Shown here piece after piece: positions 7,502-16,086 of a DNA stretch of 64,000 nt. Below the pieces are notes generated by a model, which did no database searches, was not told the DNA's origin, and saw only the letters and a list, made by a program, of their open reading frames with translations. The translations under genes and the position numbers were made by a program. Positions within the stretch are counted from its first letter, which is position 1; each line of letters opens with the position of its first letter. The stretch comes from ZC4RG35 sp036375695 (lineage in GTDB: Bacteria > Actinomycetota > Acidimicrobiia > Spongiisociales > ZC4RG35), in the NCBI GenBank assembly GCA_036375695.1, contig DASVBU010000004.1, positions 1-64,000 of the forward strand, in the 5' to 3' direction.

Positions 7502-8290
7502 GTGGAGACGTTGACTCCTGTCGCAGTCCTCGTTGCGGCCGTCGCGGCAGTCCGTGGCACCTGGTCACCGTGCGGTGTCTCGATGCTCTCCGCGATCACC
7601 CCCCTGACCGAATCGGGTCGTGGAAATCGCTATTGGGTGACGGTCGGCTGGTTCCTCCTCGGCACGCTGTTCGGTGGCGCAACCCTCGGTCTGGTCGCCG
7701 CAGGCGGTGCGGCCCTGGTCGGCGCTCTCGGCCTGAGCCCACAGGCGGCGCTGGCCGCCGCCGTCGTGGGCGCCACCATCACACTCGCCTCCGACCTCGG
7801 CCCGCGTGGCTGGCGTCTCCCCTCCAACCCCCGTCAGGTGAACCGGGCCTGGCTCGACCGCTATCGCTCCTGGGTGTACGGGCTCGGCTTCGGCTGGCAG
7901 CTCGGGGTGGGCGTGGCCACCTTCGTGATGAGCGCCACCGTCTACCTGATGGTGGTGCTGGCCGCGCTGACGGGTCGCCCCATGTTCGCCTTCCTCGTCG
8001 TCGTCGGTTTCGGCCTCATCCGTGGCCTGGCCATCCTCCCCGGGGCCCGGGTGAAGACGTCGGCCGATCTGATGACCCTGCATCGGGCGATCGAGCGGTT
8101 CCGCCCCCACAGCCGCGCCATCGCGGTGGCCACCCAGATCGGCGTCATCGGCGTGTTCGTCGCCGCGCTCACCACGGTGGTCGCCGGCGTGGTGGTTGCC
8201 GCGGCGCTCGCCGGCCTAGCCTGGTCGATGCGGGCCTCGCTGCGCGACCCGGCGCCCAAGGTGCGTCAGGTCGCCACCGCCTCCCGTTGA
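7502..8290 (+). CDS. Conserved membrane protein with WSPCG motif
   Basis: About 262 residues with roughly five hydrophobic segments. Near the N terminus, straight after the first hydrophobic stretch, is GTWSPCGVSMLSAITPL, a cysteine in a Pro-Cys-Gly turn at the start of a membrane helix that resembles the CcdA/DsbD placement of a redox cysteine. No second conserved cysteine is visible, so a thiol relay is not supported. A basic loop (PRGWRLPSNPRQVNRAWLDR) separates the membrane segments. Start candidates are GTG 7502 or TTG 7493. It ends directly against the convergent SDR. Function unknown. Confidence 0.7.
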   Translation: METLTPVAVLVAAVAAVRGTWSPCGVSMLSAITPLTESGRGNRYWVTVGWFLLGTLFGGATLGLVAAGGAALVGALGLSPQAALAAAVVGATITLASDLGPRGWRLPSNPRQVNRAWLDRYRSWVYGLGFGWQLGVGVATFVMSATVYLMVVLAALTGRPMFAFLVVVGFGLIRGLAILPGARVKTSADLMTLHRAIERFRPHSRAIAVATQIGVIGVFVAALTTVVAGVVVAAALAGLAWSMRASLRDPAPKVRQVATASR

Positions 8291-9091
8291 TCAGCTCTTC
8301 AGCAGGTCCTTCATCTGCCGGTATATGAGGTGCGTCGAACGTCGCGGCGCCACCCGGTTGAGGAGGTTCATCATCCGTGCGTCCCGCCCCACGAAGATGT
8401 GGAGGTCGCCATCGGCGATGCCGTCGAGGATGATCCGACCCGCATCCTCCGCCGAGGTCACCCGGCGTTCGGAGGCGTCGGCGTCGTCGATGGGGATGTC
8501 GACACCCGAGTGTGCGGTGATGTTGGTGGCCACCGCTCCGGGCATGATCACCGATACTCCCACCTGTGTGTCCAGCAGCTCGGCGTAGAGCCCTTCTCCG
8601 AGCAGCTTGACGGCCGCCTTGCTCGCCCCGTACACGGTCTGGCCGGGGACGGGCAGGAATCCACCCATGCTGGAGACCAGGGCGATGTGCGCCTCCGGCC
8701 GTGCGAGCAAGACGGGGAGGAAGGCCTTGGTGACGTTGATGGTGCCCCAGAGGTTGACGGCGAGCACTCGTTCGATGGCGTCGAACGCGAGCTCGGCGAG
8801 CTTGACGAATGGCTGGATTATCCCGGCGCAGTGGATGACCACGTCGGGCTCGCCGAGGGCGGCCGAGACCTGTGCGGGCAGTGCCGACACCGCGGGACGG
8901 TCGGTGACGTCGACGGCGAAGGTGGCGAACCGGTCACCGGCGGAGGCCAGGCCCCTGGTCTCTTCCAGACCCTCCGGACGCAGGTCCACGGCGGCCACCC
9001 TCGCTCCGCGGCCCAGTGCCTGCAGGGCCACCTGTTGGCCGATACCGCTCCCCGCACCGGTGACGACGACGATCTTGTTGTTGAACTCCAT
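8291..9091 (-). CDS. Short-chain dehydrogenase/reductase (SDR)
   Basis: A 266-residue SDR with TGAGSGIG at residues 11-18, HCAG in place of NNAG, a serine in SSMGG and catalytic Tyr/Lys in YGASK. The C-terminal part (NLLNRVAPRRSTHLIYRQM) resembles actinobacterial SDRs of lipid and sterol chemistry. It is monocistronic on the minus strand and faces the WSPCG membrane protein. The substrate is not inferable; the Asp at the end of strand 2 (AAVDLRP) favours NAD. Confidence 0.83.
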   Translation of the reverse strand: MEFNNKIVVVTGAGSGIGQQVALQALGRGARVAAVDLRPEGLEETRGLASAGDRFATFAVDVTDRPAVSALPAQVSAALGEPDVVIHCAGIIQPFVKLAELAFDAIERVLAVNLWGTINVTKAFLPVLLARPEAHIALVSSMGGFLPVPGQTVYGASKAAVKLLGEGLYAELLDTQVGVSVIMPGAVATNITAHSGVDIPIDDADASERRVTSAEDAGRIILDGIADGDLHIFVGRDARMMNLLNRVAPRRSTHLIYRQMKDLLKS

Positions 9092-9161
9092 CGGGACTCC
9101 TGGGTCGATCGTCTTCGAACCTATCCGGTGGGAGGGGTGTGAGTAGGGCCGAAAGCCCGGG

Positions 9162-10118
9162 CTAGCCGGCGTCCCACCAGCGCAGCACCCGGAGGGCGCG
9201 CAACGTGATCCACCGCGACGGTCCTCCGGGCTCCTCGATCACGAGCCAGGTGCGTCCCCGCTCCGTCCAGTCCAGTGCCCAGGTGCCGTCTTCGAGACGG
9301 CGGGAGCGGAGGATCTCGATGGCCTCGGCCAGTCGGGGATCGGGTGGAGAGCCCGCTACCCGGCTCGCCTCGCGGAAGTAGTCGAGCCCGCGCAGCACAT
9401 CGTGGCGAGACCGGTACGGATGGTGGAAGGAAAGGAAGCGGTCGTCCGCGGGATCCCCGGTGCCGAGCCGTTTGTAGAGGTGGCGTTCCAGCAGGAATTC
9501 CTCGCCGGTGCGACGCGCCGCCTTGGACTCGGCCGTGCCTCCGGTGGCCTTCTCGAACTCGAGGAGACCCTCGAGGACGCAGATCGTGGAGTGGTACGAG
9601 GACCGGGTCGACCCTTCGGCGCGCTCGCAGTTCCAGCCACCGTCGTCGAGGCGCTCCGTGACCAGACGCTCGACGATCGGCGAGACGTCGACACCGAAGC
9701 AGGCGCCGTCGGCGACGGTGCGCCCGTTGATGCACTCCTCGACCTCGCCCTCCCAGTAGGGCTGCCCGTCGTGGTCCCACCTGGCGTGACGTCCCACCTG
9801 CTCCACCGTTCGGCGAGCCGACTCGCTCCCGGGATCGAGACCGAGATGTCGGAGTTGGACCAGCGCCCAGTGGGTGGCGGTCCAGGGCTGCCCCTCTTCC
9901 TCCCACTCCCTTCGGGTGAACCCTGCGGGGAAGAAGGCGCCTCCGGCCCACTGGCCATCGGGGTCCTGATGGGAGAGCAGCTCCGCGCCCCAGCCCTCGG
10001 TCTCCACCTTGGCCCGCTCGGCTGCCCACTGCTCCTCCGGGGCGTCGAGCAGGTCGCGCATCACCTGCCAGCGGATGGAGGGATCGGAGTCGAGTAGCCA
10101 GGCGGCGACTGAGTCCAC
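9162..10118 (-). CDS. Squalene-cyclase-like (alpha/alpha toroid) protein of unknown function
   Basis: A 318-residue soluble protein rich in Trp/Gly repeats such as QDPDGQWAGG, LDDGGWNCE and LEDGTWALDW. These are QW-like repeats of the terpene cyclase/prenyltransferase alpha-toroid fold. The catalytic DxDD or DxxDD motifs of true cyclases are not seen, so it is probably not a cyclase. Two sequence halves (about 1-170 and 170-318) look alike. It precedes no lipid gene and is divergent from nothing; the LuxR regulator lies upstream on the same strand, 13 bases away. Function unknown. Confidence 0.7.
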   Translation of the reverse strand: MDSVAAWLLDSDPSIRWQVMRDLLDAPEEQWAAERAKVETEGWGAELLSHQDPDGQWAGGAFFPAGFTRREWEEEGQPWTATHWALVQLRHLGLDPGSESARRTVEQVGRHARWDHDGQPYWEGEVEECINGRTVADGACFGVDVSPIVERLVTERLDDGGWNCERAEGSTRSSYHSTICVLEGLLEFEKATGGTAESKAARRTGEEFLLERHLYKRLGTGDPADDRFLSFHHPYRSRHDVLRGLDYFREASRVAGSPPDPRLAEAIEILRSRRLEDGTWALDWTERGRTWLVIEEPGGPSRWITLRALRVLRWWDAG

Positions 10119-10131
10119 TCGGCGAGGGTAC

Positions 10132-12523
10132 CTAGGCGAGCGACTCGAGTGCCCTGGAGAACAGGTCGCCCGGGTCCGCAGCCGTGCCTGCGCCCGTGGC
10201 TCGCCGTCGGGTGGCGTCGTCCAGCGGCAGCCTCTCGAGATGCCCGGCGAGGTCGTCCTCGGACGCCAGGGGTGCCGTGTCCGTGCCCAGCAGTCGTGCC
10301 GCGGCCGCCGCCAGCCTGACCGAGGTCTCGTCCTCGAACCGCAGGGCGAGCACGCTCAGGGCCTCCGCCATGGCGCGGTTGTCGTCGACCCGCGTGGCAT
10401 AGGACCAGCCATCGGCCAAGCCTTCCACGACCGAGATGGCGTCGTCGAGGCGATGCCGCGCCAGGGCGTCTTCGACCAGGGCGCGCGCCGAGCAACGGAG
10501 GTCGCCGGCCTGGAGCAAGGCAGGGATGGCCGCTTCGTATCGGACCCTGGCGCCCTCCGGGTCTCCGGTGGCGAGGGCGATGCGGCCGAGGAAACGCTGT
10601 GCCTCCGCGGCCTCGTGGTCGTTGCCCAACCGGCGTGCCAGGGCCAGTGCCTCCTCGGCGATCCTCCGCGCCCTGTCGAGGTCACCCTCGAGGATGGCGA
10701 CGGTCGTGGCGAAGCGGGAGGCGATCAAGTAGCAGTGCAGGTCGCCCAGATCACGGAACAGCTCCCGGGCGCGTCTGGCGTCCTCGGCATTTCGGGCGAT
10801 GTCGCTGCGACGCGCCCGGGTGAACGCCTCCCACCATGTGTCGCCGCTCGCGGAGAAGTACTCGACCGCCTCGGAGAGGTTGCGGATGCTGGCATCGGGG
10901 TCGATGTGGGTGAGCACGTGGCCCAGCGCCACCTTGGCGCGATGAAGACCCTCGGCATCCCCATGACGACGTGCCGCTTCCACCGCTCGCTCTGCCTGTT
11001 CCCGGGAGCGGATGGTGTCGTGGGAGACGATGGTCCAGGCCGCCGCGGCGAGGGCCCGGCCGGCGTATGGCGAGTCGAGCCGGTCGGCGACGTCGAAGAG
11101 CCGCTCGGCCCACCTGACACCCTCCCAGCGCTGACCCCGGTACTCCCAATAGAGGTAGAAGCCTTCGAAGAGCCAGGGCGATCTCGGGGTCGTTGCGCCG
11201 CGCCCAGTCGAATGCGCCGCGGAGCTCGTCGAGCTCCGTGTCCAGTGTCTCCAGCCACCGTTGCTGGCTCCTGCCCCGAAGACCCGAGGACGCTCGTGCG
11301 GCCAGGTCGAGGCAGTAGTCGGCGTGGGCGCGGTCGACGTCCGGATCCCTGAACTCGGCTGCGAAGGTCTTGATCGACTCGAGCAGACGAAAGCGCCTCG
11401 ACCGCCCCGCCCGAGTGACCGTGAGCAGGGAATGGTCGACCAGACGAGCGAGCGACGGCGCGACATGCGGCGAGCCCGCGCAGACACGTTTCGCAGCCTC
11501 CAGGGAGAAGCCCCCCTGGAACACCGTGACGGCGGCGAGGAGGTCGCGGTCGGTGGGGTCGAGGAGTTGGTAGCTCCAGTTGATCGCACCTTCGAGGGTC
11601 TGGTACCTGCTGTCCGTGGCGATCGAGGCGAGAACCGAGAAGCCGCGCTCCAGTTCGGACACCAGCTCCTCTGGCTCGAAGACCCGGGATCTCGCCGCAG
11701 CCAGTTCGATTGCGAGGGGGAGCCCGTCGAGCCGGCTCACCAGTGCACCGAGCTCCCGGTCGCCCCAGGTTCCCCCCGAGCGCTCGAGGAAGAGGCGCAC
11801 CGCCGGCTCCCTCTCCAGGGGCCCCACCGTGAGCACCTGCTCGCTCTTGGTCCCGAGGACGACCCGGCTGGTGGCGATCACCTTCACCCGGGGACAACTG
11901 TCGACGAGCGTCTCGGCAACCTTCGCAGCGGGCGTGCGGACGTGTTCGCAGTTGTCGAGCACGATCAGGAGGGGCCGGCTCCCGACGTGGTCGGCGAGCG
12001 AGCGGAGGGGATCGATGGTCGATGCCGACGGCGCTCGCAAGATCGACTGGACCTCCGTGGTCACCAGGTCGGGATCACGCAGGGACGCCAGTTCGACCAG
12101 GTAGACCCCATCCCCGGTGCGGTCCAGCCAGGCCCGGCCGACCTCGATGGCCAGCCGGGTCTTCCCCACACCCGGCGGCCCGGCGAGCGTCACCTGGCGG
12201 TGCTCCTCGAGGAGCCCGATCGTCGTGCCCAACTCCTCCTCCCTGCCCACGAAAGTCGTGCGTCGGGGCGGGAGGTTGTGGGCCGGCATGGCCCGCAACA
12301 AGGCGCGGGCCTTCTCTGCCAGCTCGCGTCGATTCGCCGCCCCCGTCTTGACCAGCAGTGACGACACGTGGCTCTCCACCGTGCGGACGGAGACGTAGAG
12401 GCGGTCGGCGATCTCCCTATTGGTGAGTCGCTCGGCCAGGAGGGCGAGGACCTCTCGCTCTCGTGGTGTGGGGGCGGGGGCGCCCTTCACGGAGCCCGAA
12501 TCCGTGGAATCCACGGATGACAT
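10132..12523 (-). pseudogene. LuxR-HTH / NB-ARC-like ATPase / TPR regulator, disrupted by one frameshift
   Basis: The N-terminal HTH is LuxR-type (TPREREVLALLAERLTN to SHVSSLLVKTGA), followed by an AAA/NB-ARC-like ATPase with AGPPGVGKTRLA (Walker A) and LLIVLDNCEH (Walker B), then a helical TPR-rich C terminus ending in SRALESLA. The frame breaks near 11168-11187: the upstream frame reads NDPEIALALRR and loses homology, while the frame one base over continues with FEGFYLYWEYRG. The span of 2392 bases is one more than a multiple of three, so removing one base would restore a 796-residue protein. Prediction tools would call two pieces (about 10751-12523 and 10132-11260). It could be a true mutation or a sequence error. 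ATG 12523 is the likeliest start. Confidence 0.8.
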
Positions 12524-12574
12524 TCTCCACGTCGGCGACGAACAGTGCACGCGTCCTTCGACAGGGAGGTCGAG

Positions 12575-12949
12575 ATGCGAACGATCGTGGACATGGTCGC
12601 CGAGGCGCGACAGAAGGTGCGTGAGCTCAGCCCCGCAGAGGTGATGGCGGCACGCGACGAGGGTGTCTTGCTCGTCGACATCCGCGAGCCCGAGGAGCGC
12701 GAGGCGACGGGTGTCATACCGGGGGCGGTGTTCGCACCACGCGGGATGCTCGAGTTCTGGGCCGACCCAACGTACCCGGCACACCGCGAGGAATTCGACC
12801 CGTCGGCGCCCGTGGTCCTCTACTGCGCGTCGGGCGGCCGGTCGGCGCTGGCTGCCGTGGCCCTCGGCGAGCTGGGCTACCAGGACGTGTCACATCTGGA
12901 AGGAGGGGTGAAGCGCTGGCTCGAGGAGGGCCACGCCCTGGAGAAGTGA
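12575..12949 (+). CDS. Rhodanese-like domain protein
   Basis: A 124-residue single rhodanese domain, a sulfurtransferase type that carries persulfide on an active-site cysteine. The loop is LYCASGGRS, with the cysteine followed by the phosphate-binding-like turn typical of GlpE/PspE-type domains; VDIREPEE marks the start of the domain. An AGGGAGGT ribosome binding site at 12563-12570 sits 4 bases before ATG 12575, so I prefer this to the GTG at 12545. It is divergent from the LuxR regulator. The sulfur acceptor is unknown. Confidence 0.87.
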   Translation: MRTIVDMVAEARQKVRELSPAEVMAARDEGVLLVDIREPEEREATGVIPGAVFAPRGMLEFWADPTYPAHREEFDPSAPVVLYCASGGRSALAAVALGELGYQDVSHLEGGVKRWLEEGHALEK

Positions 12950-12962
12950 GCGGGGGAAGCCG

Positions 12963-13000
12963 CTCCCTGACCGGGATATCGTCTCATCCCGGTCAGGGAG
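12963..13000. terminator. 14-bp perfect hairpin downstream of rhodanese
   Basis: CTCCCTGACCGGGA (12963-12976) and its exact complement (12987-13000) enclose a 10-base loop. The stem is very stable but no T-tract follows. It lies 14 bases after the rhodanese stop and immediately before the next gene, so it may end transcription or act in the leader of the downstream gene, whose possible AGGGAG ribosome binding site is in the right arm. Confidence 0.55.
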
Positions 13001-13070
13001 CACTCCTATCAAGTTCCGTCGATACACCCGCAGTACGCCTTCGCCCGAAACCAGGGCCGAGTACCAGGCG

Positions 13071-13589
13071 ATGCTGGCGCGTCACCTCGAGGGGGACACC
13101 GGCATCCCATCGAGCCTCGTCGGCTATCTGGACCATCTCGCCGACCTGGAACGGTTCGTCTTCCACGGCTCGAACCGTCGCGACATCACCGAACTCGGCA
13201 TCGAGCGACGCTCCACGGACTCGAGGGCATTCGGTCGTCAGCAGGCCGTGTTCGCCACATCCGATCCTCATTGGGCGGCGTACTTCGCCCTGGTCGACCG
13301 GAGCAATGTCGACCGTCTCCGCAACGGCAGCATCTCCTTCTCCGGGCGTGCCCGCACCCGGTGGTACCAGCGTGACGTGGTGGTGCTCGACCCGAACGGT
13401 CCGCTCTTGACCGAGGGCAGGATCTACGTGCTGCCCAGGGATACCTTCCATCCCGAGCCCAAGATCCTCGGCATCGTCGACACCGCCCAATGGGTCAGCC
13501 CCATGCCGGTGAAGCCTTTGTTCTCGCTCCGGATCACGGCGGAGCGCTACCCCCTGGCCAGGCACATCAGGGTGGTCGGCTCGAGGTGA
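13071..13589 (+). CDS. Protein of unknown function with FHGSN and VFAT motifs (possible ADP-ribosyltransferase-like fold)
   Basis: A 172-residue soluble protein. It begins with a basic/acidic helical region and then has RFVFHGSNRRDITEL, AVFATSDPHWAAYFALVDR and IYVLPRDTF. The order of an HG-S motif, a VFAT strand and an A-YFA helix recalls small ADP-ribosyltransferase-fold families, but I cannot name one and do not see a firm catalytic Glu. The frame extends upstream without ATG, GTG or TTG to give IKFRRYTRSTPSPETRAEYQ before Met1; an ATC at 13008 is spaced 7 bases from AGGGAG, so an unusual start is possible. The ATG at 13071 is the first standard start. Confidence 0.6.
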   Translation: MLARHLEGDTGIPSSLVGYLDHLADLERFVFHGSNRRDITELGIERRSTDSRAFGRQQAVFATSDPHWAAYFALVDRSNVDRLRNGSISFSGRARTRWYQRDVVVLDPNGPLLTEGRIYVLPRDTFHPEPKILGIVDTAQWVSPMPVKPLFSLRITAERYPLARHIRVVGSR

Positions 13590-13595
13590 TCGGGG

Positions 13596-13668
13596 TGGGT
13601 CCCGTGGGACTCGAACCCACAACCAACGGGTTAAAAGCCCGCTGCTCTACCAATTGAGCTAGAGACCC
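13596..13668 (-). tRNA. tRNA-Lys (anticodon TTT)
   Basis: On the minus strand the 73-base sequence folds as a full cloverleaf: acceptor GGGTCTC pairing with GGGACCC (one G-U), a D arm with GCTC/GAGC, anticodon stem GCGGG/CCCGT with loop CTTTTAA (anticodon TTT) and T arm GTGGG TTCGAGT CCCAC. The discriminator base is A, and the 3' CCA is not encoded (the next bases are CCC). Confidence 0.96.
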
Positions 13669-13732
13669 GGGACTGCGCGAAGCCTCGCGCGGAGACGCCT
13701 CCCAAAGGATACCGCCGGGGCTCGCCCCACCG

Positions 13733-15058
13733 TCAGCGGGCTTCGGTGTAGTCGACGTCCCAGGCGAGGATCAGGTCTTCCTCGACCGTGACGAGGCTCC
13801 GGTTGCCGAGGCGGATCCCGTCGGTGACCCGCGTCGACCCCAGATCGGAGACCGTCTCGGTCCCGGCACCGAGCACGGTGGGGGCGATGCTGACGATGAG
13901 ACGGTCGGCTGCACCCGAGCCGAGGATCGACGTGATCACCGAGGAGCCGCCCTCGACGAGGAGCGAGTCGATCCCGATCGAGTCGAGCCGCTCCAGGACT
14001 TCGGGGACCGAGAGCCCGCTGTGATCCTTGCCCACCGTCTCGACACGCACGCCTCGGGAGCGGAGCTCGTCGGCGGTGGCCGGGTCGGACTCGTCGCTCG
14101 TGAACACGATCGTCGACGCGTCGTCGTCGAGGACTCGAGCGTCGTGGGGGATGCGGAGGTCGGAGTCGAGGACCACGCGGATCGGGTTTGCGCCCGGGAC
14201 GTCTCTGACCGTGAGCCGGGGGTCATCCTCGAGGACGGTGCCGATGCCGACCATCACCGCGTCACAGGCGGCGCGGACGGCGTGGGTGATGCGCCGTTCC
14301 CCGGGACCGGTGATCCACTTGGAATCACCCGAAGCGGTGGCGATGCGGCCGTCCACGGTCTGGGCCGCCTTGACCACGACGTGGGGGCGGTCGGCATGCC
14401 AGCGGACCTCGCCGAGAAGGGCGGTGGCATCGAGTGCGGTGAACTCGGGGTGACCGGCCAGGAGGTCGTCCCCGGTCGGCTGGACGTGCTCCATCCGACG
14501 CTCCTTGGTGGAGAGGTAGGTCACGTTGCGCAGATGGGGCGTGGTCGGGATCGGGACCACCTCGGTCACCAGGATTCCCGCACCGATCAGCCCCTGGACC
14601 TTGGCCGGGTTGTTGGTGAGGAGGCGAACCGACCGGATGCCCATCTCCCTGAGCACCCCGGCTGCCTCCGTGTAGTCGCGGGAGTCGACGGGGAGGCCCA
14701 GGTGGGTGTTGGCGTCCACGGTGTCGGCGCCGGCGTCCTGGGCGACGTAGGCCTTCAGCTTGTTCACCAGGCCGATGCCCCGGCCCTCGTGGCCGGTGGC
14801 GTAGAGGAGGACACCCGATCCATTGGCGGCGATCATGCGCAGCCCGAGTCGCAGTTGGATCCCGCAGTCGCAGCGGAGGGACCCGAGTGCGTCTCCCGTG
14901 AGGCACTCGGAGTGGAGGCGGACGAGGAAGTCGTCTCGGCCTTCGGGGTCGCCGAGGACCATCGCCACGTAGATGTCGTCGTTCCGCTCGAAGGCGCGGA
15001 CCTCGAATGTGCCGTGAGGGGTGGGCAACGGCACACGGACCGCTTCAGTCGTGTTCAT
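13733..15058 (-). CDS. GTP cyclohydrolase II fused to RibD-type pyrimidine reductase
   Basis: Residues 1-195 are a complete GTP cyclohydrolase II: SECLTGDALGSLRCDCG carries the zinc cysteines (52, 63, 65), with GHEGRGIGL at 89-97 and LPVDSRDY near 122-129. Residues about 225-440 form a RibD C-terminal reductase domain (VVVKAAQTVDGRIA, KWITGP, VGIGTVLEDDP, LVEGG). It would open GTP and reduce the ribosyl group of the resulting diaminopyrimidine. The deaminase of RibD and the DHBP synthase usually fused to RibA are both absent. It stands alone between tRNA-Lys and a divergent operon, separated from it by only 41 bases. It may be the housekeeping riboflavin gene or serve the neighbouring cluster. 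Confidence 0.88.
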   Translation of the reverse strand: MNTTEAVRVPLPTPHGTFEVRAFERNDDIYVAMVLGDPEGRDDFLVRLHSECLTGDALGSLRCDCGIQLRLGLRMIAANGSGVLLYATGHEGRGIGLVNKLKAYVAQDAGADTVDANTHLGLPVDSRDYTEAAGVLREMGIRSVRLLTNNPAKVQGLIGAGILVTEVVPIPTTPHLRNVTYLSTKERRMEHVQPTGDDLLAGHPEFTALDATALLGEVRWHADRPHVVVKAAQTVDGRIATASGDSKWITGPGERRITHAVRAACDAVMVGIGTVLEDDPRLTVRDVPGANPIRVVLDSDLRIPHDARVLDDDASTIVFTSDESDPATADELRSRGVRVETVGKDHSGLSVPEVLERLDSIGIDSLLVEGGSSVITSILGSGAADRLIVSIAPTVLGAGTETVSDLGSTRVTDGIRLGNRSLVTVEEDLILAWDVDYTEAR

Positions 15059-15099
15059 GGTGCCGTTTACCCCTGCCCCTGATCAGGGGAAACTGGTAC

Positions 15100-16086
15100 G
15101 TGCCCTCCGAAGCCCGAGCCCTCTGGTTCACATCGCCGCGTTCCGTGGAGATCCGCCCCGTTCCGCTGGGGCCTCTCTCCGATGGCATGGTGCGTGTGCG
15201 TTCTGTCTTCTCGGGGATCAGCCCGGGCACCGAGATGCTGGCCTATCGGGGCGAGATCGATCCCGACCTGGAACTGGATGAGTCCATAGGATCGCTGGAC
15301 GGGAGCTTCAGTCACCCCTTCCGATTCGGGTACAGCGTGGTCGGGGTCGTGGAGGAGAGCCATGCCCCGCTCCCCGAAGGGACGAGGGTCTTCGCCTTCC
15401 ACCCGCATCAGGATCGGTTCGATATCGGGATCGGGGATGTCGTGCCCCTGCCGGGTGTGGCCCCGCGGGTGGCGACTCTGTTCCCGCTCGTGGAGACCGC
15501 CTTCCAGATCGACCTCGAGACCGGTCTGGAACCGGGCCAGAGGGCGATGGTGCTGGGTCTCGGGCCGGTGGGTGCGCTCACTGCGATGTTGCTGGCGGGA
15601 CGCGGGGTCGAGGTCGTTGCCGCCGATCCGCTGCGGTGGAGGAGGTCGGTCGTCCACGACCTCGGCCTGCCCCGGTTGACCGTCGCCGAGCCGGAGGCAG
15701 CTCGGGACCTGGCTCCGTTCCCACTGGTCGTAGACGCGTCGGGAAACCCCGAGGCGGTCCGGCTCGGTCTCGAGACCCTCGAGCACGAGGGCACCCTCCT
15801 GGTTGCCTCGTGGTACGGGAGCCATGAGGTGGCCTTGCCGCTCGGACGTGACTTTCACCGGCGTCGGCTCACCATCACCAGCACCCAGGTGTCGACGATC
15901 CCGGCCCGGCTCGCCAACGAGTGGGATCGGGAGAAGAGGCGGAGCGCCGTGGTCGACCTCGTGCCGGATCTGCCGCTCTCCGTCCTCGCCACCCACACTT
16001 TCCCGTTCGATGAAGCGCCTGCGGCCTACCACGCGGTCGATCGCAGAGAGGAAGGACTGATCCATGCCGCCCTCGCCTATGACTGA
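15100..16086 (+). CDS. Medium-chain dehydrogenase, BchC-like
   Basis: A 328-residue MDR-family oxidoreductase. The N-terminal GroES-like part has FSGISPGTE and FGYSVVGVVEE plus FHPHQDRF, the arrangement seen in BchC-type bacteriochlorophyllide dehydrogenases rather than classical zinc alcohol dehydrogenases; the usual catalytic-zinc Cys is a Ser/Gly turn. The Rossmann motif is LGLGPVGALTA near 152-162. I start at GTG 15100, preceded by AGGGGA. It shares a 41-base divergent region with the RibA-RibD fusion and overlaps the next gene by 23 bases. No photosynthesis genes are nearby, so a bacteriochlorophyll role is unlikely; a hydroxyl or carbonyl on a pterin-like or sugar intermediate is a guess. 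Confidence 0.78.
   Translation: MPSEARALWFTSPRSVEIRPVPLGPLSDGMVRVRSVFSGISPGTEMLAYRGEIDPDLELDESIGSLDGSFSHPFRFGYSVVGVVEESHAPLPEGTRVFAFHPHQDRFDIGIGDVVPLPGVAPRVATLFPLVETAFQIDLETGLEPGQRAMVLGLGPVGALTAMLLAGRGVEVVAADPLRWRRSVVHDLGLPRLTVAEPEAARDLAPFPLVVDASGNPEAVRLGLETLEHEGTLLVASWYGSHEVALPLGRDFHRRRLTITSTQVSTIPARLANEWDREKRRSAVVDLVPDLPLSVLATHTFPFDEAPAAYHAVDRREEGLIHAALAYD

Noticed and set aside
12545..12574. GTG at 12545 as the rhodanese start
   Set aside because: An AGGGAGGT ribosome site lies between it and ATG 12575 at correct spacing, and the extra ten residues have no family counterpart.
15100..16086. Bacteriochlorophyll gene bchC
   Set aside because: Similarity is at family level only, and no other photosynthesis gene is present.
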